A stretch of DNA of 27,304 nucleotides from JBBSOW01 sp038259365 (lineage in GTDB: Bacteria; Actinomycetota; Actinomycetes; Propionibacteriales; Propionibacteriaceae). The DNA is taken from NCBI GenBank assembly GCA_038259365.1, contig JBBSOW010000038.1, positions 1 to 27,304 on the forward strand. Direction: 5' to 3'. Of this stretch, positions 22,851 to 27,304 are shown one piece after another. Under the pieces are notes generated by a model. It saw nothing but the letters and a program-made list of their open reading frames with translations. It was not told the DNA's origin and did no database searches. How positions within the stretch are numbered: position 1 is the first letter of the stretch; each line of letters opens with the position of its first letter. Made by a program: the position numbers and the translations under genes.

Positions 22851-23279
22851 TCACGTACTGGGAGGCGGTGAGACCATACATCCGGCTGCGATCGCGCCGC
22901 GGGCCAACTCACGGTCCCAGGTGGCGAGGAGAAGCGAGGAGGAGTCGACACCCATCGCGGCCGCGAGATGAACAGCGTCGTAGCCTCGCAGGCCGTGAGC
23001 CTCCGCGAGGTCTCCTGCAATGTGCGCCAACTCTCGATCAAGACCCAGGATGCTCAGCTGGGAGCAGAGAGCGTCAATCGTGTCGGCTGCGATGCGCAGG
23101 GTGTCCGCGTCAATCAGACCCCGTCGATGGGCAGCCGCTGCCGCCGCTCGAGCCTCGGGATAGATCAACTCGCTTGACACCACCAGTTCGGCGCGGTCCC
23201 ATAATTCTGCGGCCAACTCCGATCCCGGTTCGTCGAACACCAGTTTCACTAGAGCTGATGTGTCAAGGTAGACGATCAG
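22851..23279 (-). CDS. PIN-domain toxin (VapC-like), apparent CTG start
   Basis: About 142 residues if started at CTG 23279 ('LIVYLDTSALVKLVFDEPGS'). The first catalytic Asp in 'YLDTSALVK' lies upstream of the next standard start, GTG 23249, so initiation there would remove it. The in-frame codons before CTG offer no ATG, GTG or TTG. The CTG overlaps the Phd antitoxin stop as CTGA, exactly where ATGA would be expected. Other PIN residues are kept: Glu in 'SSELIYPEARAA', Asp in 'LRGYDAVHLAAAMGV', Asp in 'LLLATWDRELAR'. PIN toxins are Mg2+-dependent RNases that cleave tRNA or rRNA. Either CTG is used through translational coupling or a start mutation has weakened the toxin. Confidence 0.85.
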   Translation of the reverse strand: MIVYLDTSALVKLVFDEPGSELAAELWDRAELVVSSELIYPEARAAAAAAHRRGLIDADTLRIAADTIDALCSQLSILGLDRELAHIAGDLAEAHGLRGYDAVHLAAAMGVDSSSLLLATWDRELARGAIAAGCMVSPPPST

Positions 23280-23572
23280 CGTCTCTGCTCCATCACCAGA
23301 TCGGAGACGTTGCCGACGGTCTGGAGTCGCACACGTCCCGACCTTGGGCCCCGCCTGTCCTGCGGGTCGCGCACAAGTCCACGGGCACGCAAATTCTCCA
23401 GCGGGTCAGTTGCTTCGACACCGGACAAGCGAGCGATACGTCGTCCACGCATTGTCACGACGACCTCAGCTCCCGAACTGACGTAGTGAAGGTAGCGGCT
23501 GAGCTGGTCGTGCAACTCTCGCACACCGACCTCGGTCTTCGGCTCCCTGTCAGATAGCGTCATGAGACTCAT
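23276..23572 (-). CDS. Phd/YefM-family antitoxin
   Basis: 98 residues from ATG 23572 (or ATG 23563). The Phd/YefM DNA-binding domain is clear: 'TEVGVRELHDQLSRYLHYVS', 'GAEVVVTMRGRRIARLSGVE'. The C-terminal tail 'VGNVSDLVMEQRR' should bind the PIN toxin. The toxin gene overlaps its stop by 4 bases. Phd antitoxins usually repress their own operon; the perfect palindrome over the start codons is a candidate site. Pairing a Phd antitoxin with a PIN toxin is a known VapBC subtype. Confidence 0.92.
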   Translation of the reverse strand: MSLMTLSDREPKTEVGVRELHDQLSRYLHYVSSGAEVVVTMRGRRIARLSGVEATDPLENLRARGLVRDPQDRRGPRSGRVRLQTVGNVSDLVMEQRR

Positions 23573-23573
23573 G
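23561..23573. promoter_or_regulatory. Palindrome over the Phd antitoxin start
   Basis: CATGAGACTCATG is a perfect palindrome with a one-base centre, covering both possible ATG starts of the antitoxin on the minus strand. It may be the autoregulatory operator, but part of the symmetry comes from coding sequence. Confidence 0.35.
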
Positions 23574-23656
23574 GTACGCGCTACCTGGTCGTGCTACACC
23601 GCGATCTGTTCCGAGTACAGAGCGAGTTTTGGGTGATCAGACGATCTCGGCGCCCC

Positions 23657-23697
23657 GGTGAGCCGGTGCGAACAATGCATCGCCGATGCCCAGTCTG
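23657..23697 (-). pseudogene. 41-bp scrap of a VapC gene
   Basis: This stretch matches 26790-26830, inside the intact vapC, with 39 of 41 bases identical. On the minus strand it encodes the same 'IGDALFAPAH' segment. The surrounding 200 bases (23573-23789) hold nothing else I can recognise. It is a relic of a second toxin gene or of recombination with the downstream locus. Confidence 0.7.
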
Positions 23698-23789
23698 TGG
23701 CTCGGCGCAGATCCTCGGAAACTAGCGTTACACCCGGCGGGCTCACCGTCGAGCAGCACTAACGAGAGCCGATCGAGGGTGTTCACTGT

Positions 23790-24686
23790 TCAGTAGTCCT
23801 GGTCTTTGAGTGCTTGAATGAAGCGCGTGATCGCGGGTCTGCGCGATGTCGATCTGCGGTAGATGGCCAGGAAGCGTCGGGTAGGCACTGGGCCGCGCAG
23901 GGGCACGATCCGGACGGTGTCGGGCAGGGCCGGGCGTCCCAGCCGAGGTAGAACGCCCACGCAGAGCGCCGCAGAGATCAACTCCACTTGGGAGGCGTAC
24001 TCCTCGGCCCGAAAATACACCCGTGGGTGCTCGGTGGCTGCGTTGAGCATGTCGAGGATCCAGCGGGTGCAGATACCGTCGGAGACGTCGGTGACCCACA
24101 CGTCACTGCCGGTCTGGGAAAGCTCGGCAGACTTCCGCCCGGCCAGCGGGTGTGACGCGTGCACGAGAAGGTCGACGGGGTCGTGGGCAAGATGCACTAT
24201 CTCCAGACCTGCGGCGAACGGCATCCGGTCGTGGACCCAGTCGTGGACTAGCGCCACGTCGGCGTACCCGCTGGTCACGGCGTCAAGGCCGGGCTCCGGG
24301 GCCAGCTCCTTGAGCTGCAACTCGAGGTCTGGCGCCGACGCGGCCAGCGCAGCCAGGGCGGAGGCGACGACGCCACGGATGGCGGAGGGAAAGGCCGTGA
24401 GTCGCAGTGTTCCGGTGAGGCCCCCATTCAGCTCCTCGAGCTGCCCCTGGGCCACGTCGCGGGCGGCCTCGATGCTGGTCGAGGCTTCGACCAGCACCAG
24501 GGCGGCGTCGGTGAGCACGACGCCGCGTCCGGCCGGCTCCAGCAGGCTCAGCCCCACCTCGCGTTCCAGCTTGCCGATCTGCTGGCTGACCGCAGAGGAG
24601 GTGTAGCCAAGCTCACGGGCCGCCGCCCCCACCGAACCGTGACGATGGACCGCGCCGAGGAAGACCAGGCGAGACAGATCGAACAT
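23790..24686 (-). CDS. LysR-family transcriptional regulator
   Basis: 298 residues, the normal LysR length. The N-terminal winged helix-turn-helix is 'RLVFLGAVHRHGSVGAAARE', 'LGYTSSAVSQQIGKLEREVG', 'LSLLEPAGRGVVLTDA'. A linker helix ('ARDVAQGQLEELNGGLTG') leads to the substrate-binding domain from 'LRLTAFPSAIRGVVASALAA' to 'TRFIQALKDQDY'. It is divergent from the SHMT-like gene with 72 bases between the starts, the classic layout for a LysR regulator controlling its neighbour. The ligand is unknown, but a substrate or product of the PLP enzyme is the natural guess. Confidence 0.95.
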   Translation of the reverse strand: MFDLSRLVFLGAVHRHGSVGAAARELGYTSSAVSQQIGKLEREVGLSLLEPAGRGVVLTDAALVLVEASTSIEAARDVAQGQLEELNGGLTGTLRLTAFPSAIRGVVASALAALAASAPDLELQLKELAPEPGLDAVTSGYADVALVHDWVHDRMPFAAGLEIVHLAHDPVDLLVHASHPLAGRKSAELSQTGSDVWVTDVSDGICTRWILDMLNAATEHPRVYFRAEEYASQVELISAALCVGVLPRLGRPALPDTVRIVPLRGPVPTRRFLAIYRRSTSRRPAITRFIQALKDQDY

Positions 24687-24692
24687 GTAGCA

Positions 24693-24698
24693 ACACTA
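24693..24698 (-). promoter_or_regulatory. -10 box for leaderless lysR transcript
   Basis: On the minus strand TAGTGT ends 6 bases before the ATG at 24686. It lies in the 72-base divergent region where the LysR protein would also bind to repress itself. Confidence 0.5.
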
Positions 24699-24758
24699 AC
24701 TGCTGTGGTCCACAAATCGGCGCTGGTGCTTACCGGTCAAGTGGTGAAGCATGGACGC

Positions 24759-26084
24759 ATGACCGCTCTCGCACTCCGGCCCTGGCTCCCCGATCATTGT
24801 TCACAGTACGTCCACACCATTGCCTCGGCGACGGCAGAGCTCGCCGGTGGCGAGGTGGCTGCCGAGCTGGATCGATTGGTCGAGAAGAACAGGCAGATCC
24901 ACGACCGCGACTGCCTCAACCTGAACCCCGCCACGAACATCATGAACCCCCGCGCGGAGGCGATGCTCTCGGCCGGACTCGGCTCGAGGCCATCGCTGGG
25001 CCACCCCGGAGACAAATACGAGATGGGCCTGGAAGCCATCGAGCAGATTGAGGTCATCGCCGCCGAGCTCGCTGCGGAAGTGTTCGGCGCGGCGTACGCC
25101 GAGATCCGGGTCCCCTCCGGGGCCATCGCCAACCTGTATGCGTTCATGGCAACCTGTGACCCCGGGGACGCGATCATCTCCCCGCCAACGAGTATCGGTG
25201 GCCACGTCACACATCACGCCGGCGGTTCCGCGGGCATGTACCGGCTGAGGACCATCCCCGCACCGGTCAGCGCCGACCAGTTCACCGTCGACGTCGATGC
25301 CGTACGTGCCCTGGCCCACGAGCATCGCCCGAAGATGATCACCATCGGCGCCAGTCTCAACCTCTACCCCCACCCAGTGTCCACGCTGCGCGAGATCGCC
25401 GACGAAGTGAGAGCCGTGCTCCTCTTCGACGCAGCCCACCTATGCGGGCTGATCGCCGGCGACGCCTGGCCGAATCCCCTCCAGCAGGGTGCCCACCTGA
25501 TGACCATGAGCACCTACAAGAGCCTCGGCGGGCCCCCTGGCGGGCTGATCGTGACGAACGAACCCGGGATCGCCCAACGCCTCGACGCGATCGCCTTCCC
25601 CGGCCTGACCGCCAACTTCGACGCAGGCAAGGCGGCCGCACTGGCCGTGACCATGCTCGACTGGAAGGCTGCTGGCAAAGAGTACGCCGCCACGATGATC
25701 GAGACAGCCAACGCCCTCGCCACGGGTCTCATCGAGCGAGGACTCCCCGTGTTCCAGGGCGCCGGCGGCGCCACCGACTCTCACCAGTTCGCGATCGCGG
25801 CCCACCAGTGGGGAGGCGGGCAACAGGCGGCCAAGCAGTTGCGGCAAGTCAACCTGTTGGCCAGCGGCATCGGTCTCCCCGTCGAACCGGTCAGCGGTGA
25901 CATGAACGGCCTCCGCCTCGGCACACCCGAGCTGGTCCGGCTCGGCATGTTGCCAGGCGACATGGACGACCTCGCCTCCCTCATCGCCGGCGGACTCACC
26001 CCCGGAGCCGATCTCGCAGATCTCGCCGCCCGCGTGACGCGATGGCGTTCTCGCTTCAGCGGTGTGCACTTCACCGCCGCCTGA
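24759..26084 (+). CDS. Serine hydroxymethyltransferase-like PLP enzyme
   Basis: 441 residues from ATG 24759; the frame is open upstream but overlaps the lysR start there. It is a fold-type I PLP enzyme of the SHMT group: 'LNLNPATNIMNPRAEAMLSA', 'GHPGDKYEMGLEAIEQIE', 'RVPSGAIANLYAFMA', 'LLFDAAHLCGLIAG' (Asp224 and His227 contact PLP) and the Schiff-base Lys254 in 'TMSTYKSLGGPPGG'. True GlyA has a T-T-H-K-T-L-R-G-P-R-G-G type motif; here Tyr replaces His before the lysine and the downstream Arg/Lys pattern is changed. The part after it ('FPGLTANFDAGKAAALAVTM') also differs. It may therefore act on another beta-hydroxy amino acid, such as an alpha-methylserine or threonine-type aldolase reaction, rather than as housekeeping GlyA. 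A terminator follows and a LysR gene diverges upstream. Confidence 0.88.
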   Translation: MTALALRPWLPDHCSQYVHTIASATAELAGGEVAAELDRLVEKNRQIHDRDCLNLNPATNIMNPRAEAMLSAGLGSRPSLGHPGDKYEMGLEAIEQIEVIAAELAAEVFGAAYAEIRVPSGAIANLYAFMATCDPGDAIISPPTSIGGHVTHHAGGSAGMYRLRTIPAPVSADQFTVDVDAVRALAHEHRPKMITIGASLNLYPHPVSTLREIADEVRAVLLFDAAHLCGLIAGDAWPNPLQQGAHLMTMSTYKSLGGPPGGLIVTNEPGIAQRLDAIAFPGLTANFDAGKAAALAVTMLDWKAAGKEYAATMIETANALATGLIERGLPVFQGAGGATDSHQFAIAAHQWGGGQQAAKQLRQVNLLASGIGLPVEPVSGDMNGLRLGTPELVRLGMLPGDMDDLASLIAGGLTPGADLADLAARVTRWRSRFSGVHFTAA

Positions 26085-26087
26085 CAG

Positions 26088-26110
26088 GCGAATCGGCCCA
26101 GCCGATTCGC
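26088..26110 (+). terminator. Hairpin after the SHMT-like gene
   Basis: GCGAATCGGC (26088-26097) and GCCGATTCGC (26101-26110) are perfect 10-bp arms with a 3-base loop, starting 4 bases after the stop codon. It is followed by TTAGGG with no T-run. Confidence 0.8.
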
Positions 26111-26580
26111 TTAGGGACGTGACGTTTCCACTGGGCGGTCGGCTCTTAGGCTTAGTAGGGTCGCATCATCCTAAAGGCTGGCGGGGCATCGGACGGCCAC
26201 ATCGCGCGGGAGCTCCGAGCGCCACGAGAGTGGCTGAGTCCGTGCGCCTCAACGGACCACGCGCCCGAGCTGTTGTACGGCGCCATTGCAGCCAAGCTGT
26301 GCTGGTCACCAGGTACCTGCCAGGCCAACTGCTGGAAGGAACGCCCGCTAAAGACGACCCTGACACCCAGGACTTCTCGCATTACCCCGAGCTAGAAGCA
26401 GCCATTCTCGCTGGGCACGGCGAGGATCCACGCGAATCCGAGCAGTGGCGGCGCACCCTCCTGGGCGAGGCGGTCGACACGGCCGTATGGGCGGCAGCCG
26501 GGACACGATTAGGAGATTACGTCGAACCTGCACAGTCGGCCGCTGGCCAAGACCAGCTTGGCGTCGCAGGTGATCAGCGG
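26111..26580 (+). pseudogene. Possible decayed gene between the SHMT-like and vapC genes
   Basis: The gap 26111-26508 has two protein-like stretches in different plus-strand frames: 'HIARELRAPREWL' with 'HAPELLYGAIAAKL' near 26200-26300, and 'TRYLPGQLLEGTPAKDDPDT', 'YPELEAAILAGHGEDPRESE', 'LLGEAVDTAVWAAAGTRLGD' near 26300-26520. The second stretch has GC-rich third positions and runs into the 3' end of the minus-strand vapC. This looks like a frameshifted remnant, but I do not recognise the family and the upstream start is missing. It may be chance coding potential in GC-rich DNA. Confidence 0.28.
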
Positions 26581-26910
26581 GGCATTGAGTCGTTCAGCCA
26601 GCGCGACATAGGCCGCATCGTAGGCGGTGATGTGGTCACGCAGTTCCCAGATGCGCTGCAACAGCGGCGCGAGCGGCATGCGTCGGATCGGGAATCCCGC
26701 GAGATGCCGCAGCGCCACGGGCACGGCCGCTCGCAGCGTAGGGTTCGGTCGGCTCAGCCCGCGCAACGCGGCGACGATCTCAGCGTCCAGGTGAGCAGGT
26801 GCGAACAATGCATCGCCGATGGCCAGTCTGGTGACGACTGCTCCTCGACGCGGGTCATCGGCGGCGTAGTAAGCGACGAGGGTCGACGCGTCGATGACAG
26901 CTAGGCTCAC
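26509..26910 (-). CDS. vapC: VapC-type PIN-domain toxin
   Basis: 133 residues from GTG 26910. The PIN catalytic acids are all present: Asp7 ('AVIDASTLVAYY'), Glu44 ('HLDAEIVAALRG'), Asp98 ('ITAYDAAYVALAERL') and Asp116 ('LITCDAKLV'). VapC toxins are Mg2+-dependent RNases that block translation by cutting tRNA or rRNA. The start overlaps the antitoxin stop as GTGA, so the two are translationally coupled. The segment around residues 27-40 is duplicated in the scrap at 23657-23697. Confidence 0.96.
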   Translation of the reverse strand: MSLAVIDASTLVAYYAADDPRRGAVVTRLAIGDALFAPAHLDAEIVAALRGLSRPNPTLRAAVPVALRHLAGFPIRRMPLAPLLQRIWELRDHITAYDAAYVALAERLNAPLITCDAKLVLASGRLCRFDVIS

Positions 26911-27137
26911 GACGCCTCCCGTACCTCCCGCACGGCGGCAGCGACGTCCTCGATGGTCACACCACTACGCTCAGGTGGCTGGTAGGAGGCGAGATAGTCA
27001 TCGAGTTGCGTGACCTGAGCGACCTCGGTCAGCCGCTCGACGACAAAGGCCGACAGCGACTGCCGATGGGCGTGAGCGGCTCCAGCGAGGGTCGCATAGA
27101 CATCGTCGGGCACGTCCCGCAGGTTCATCCGTTTCAT
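26907..27137 (-). CDS. vapB: VapB/FitA-type antitoxin
   Basis: 76 residues. A ribbon-helix-helix DNA-binding domain of the FitA type opens the protein ('MNLRDVPDDVYATLAGAAHA', 'RQSLSAFVVERL'), and the C-terminal part ('DDYLASYQPPERSGVTIEDV', 'AAVREVREAS') should wrap the toxin. ATG 27137 is the start; the M at codon 4 is possible. Immediately before it lies a perfect palindrome, with a second copy of the same motif 66 bases further upstream, so autorepression by VapB or VapBC is very likely. Confidence 0.95.
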   Translation of the reverse strand: MKRMNLRDVPDDVYATLAGAAHAHRQSLSAFVVERLTEVAQVTQLDDYLASYQPPERSGVTIEDVAAAVREVREAS

Positions 27138-27138
27138 G

Positions 27139-27153
27139 GTGCCATCATGGCAC
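27139..27153. promoter_or_regulatory. VapB operator, proximal (O1)
   Basis: GTGCCATCATGGCAC, a perfect palindrome around one central base and extended by one more G/C pair on each side (27138-27154). It touches the vapB start codon, so bound protein would block transcription or ribosome access. Confidence 0.65.
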
Positions 27154-27204
27154 CGCGGATGGTGGTTGTCGATCCCGCGATCCGTCCATCCATCTGTCCG
27201 ATAA

Positions 27205-27219
27205 GTGACATTATGACAC
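27205..27219. promoter_or_regulatory. VapB operator, distal (O2)
   Basis: GTGACATTATGACAC fits the same pattern GTGNCATNATGNCAC as O1. On the minus strand it contains CATAAT (27214-27209), a good -10 box, so binding here would cover the vapBC promoter. Centre-to-centre distance to O1 is 66 bases, about six helical turns. Confidence 0.6.
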
Positions 27220-27304
27220 TTGACGGAAGTGAGCCTAGCGGCCCGTCGATGAAGTCATTTTACGCTTGTGGTCGATTTTGGTGAGGACTTCTTCGGAGGT
27301 TTTG
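27220..27304. other. End of window, no recognisable feature
   Basis: I see no gene start, repeat or element end that I can support. The last 65 bases are relatively AT-rich and could belong to a feature beyond the window. Confidence 0.4.

Noticed and set aside
27238..27304. Possible start of another insertion sequence at the window end
   Set aside because: The short frames here could not be tied to a transposase family, and no terminal repeat is visible.

Overview
High-GC DNA of an actinobacterium. The best lineage markers are a complete rbpA (an RNA polymerase-binding protein confined to Actinomycetota), a dihydrolipoyl dehydrogenase very like the mycobacterial LpdC type, an XRE-MurA fusion, and several genes that start 6-7 bases after a TANNNT -10 box, which is the layout of leaderless transcripts. 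I cannot fix the order or genus from the sequence alone.

The window has three parts. (1) 1-7400 is accessory. It holds the 3' part of an IS256-family transposase, a tail-to-tail IS110-family transposase, a truncated minus-strand remnant, and then a plus-strand cassette: an intracellular subtilisin-like protease (S8), a ComEC-like metallo-beta-lactamase-fold hydrolase starting 2 bases after it, and a patatin-like phospholipase about 380 bases further on. None of the three has an export signal. The group resembles effector sets of bacterial conflict or defence systems, but no sensor ATPase is visible here. (2) 7429-22207 is mostly housekeeping: rbpA, an Atg22-like MFS transporter, a GDPD phosphodiesterase and a PGPGW membrane protein on the minus strand; pdxY; XRE-MurA; lpdA with a coupled lipoprotein gene; two tandem SRPBCC proteins; mltG; YjbR-like and YchJ-like proteins; a secreted M28 aminopeptidase; a P-loop kinase; and a pterin dehydratase-VOC fusion. 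(3) 22208-27304 is accessory again. It has a decayed VapBC pair, an intact Phd/PIN pair whose toxin seems to start at CTG, a 41-bp VapC scrap, a divergent LysR/SHMT-like pair, a possible gene remnant, and an intact VapBC pair.

The main regulatory signals are a matched pair of palindromes GTGNCATNATGNCAC upstream of the last vapBC operon, a sigma-R/SigH-type promoter before rbpA, four TTGACA repeats at 10-11 bp pitch after the YjbR-like gene, and two strong intergenic hairpin terminators. The best candidates for undescribed biology are the S8-MBL-patatin cassette, the TTGACA array and the paired operators. All functional names come from reading motifs by eye; no database search was run.
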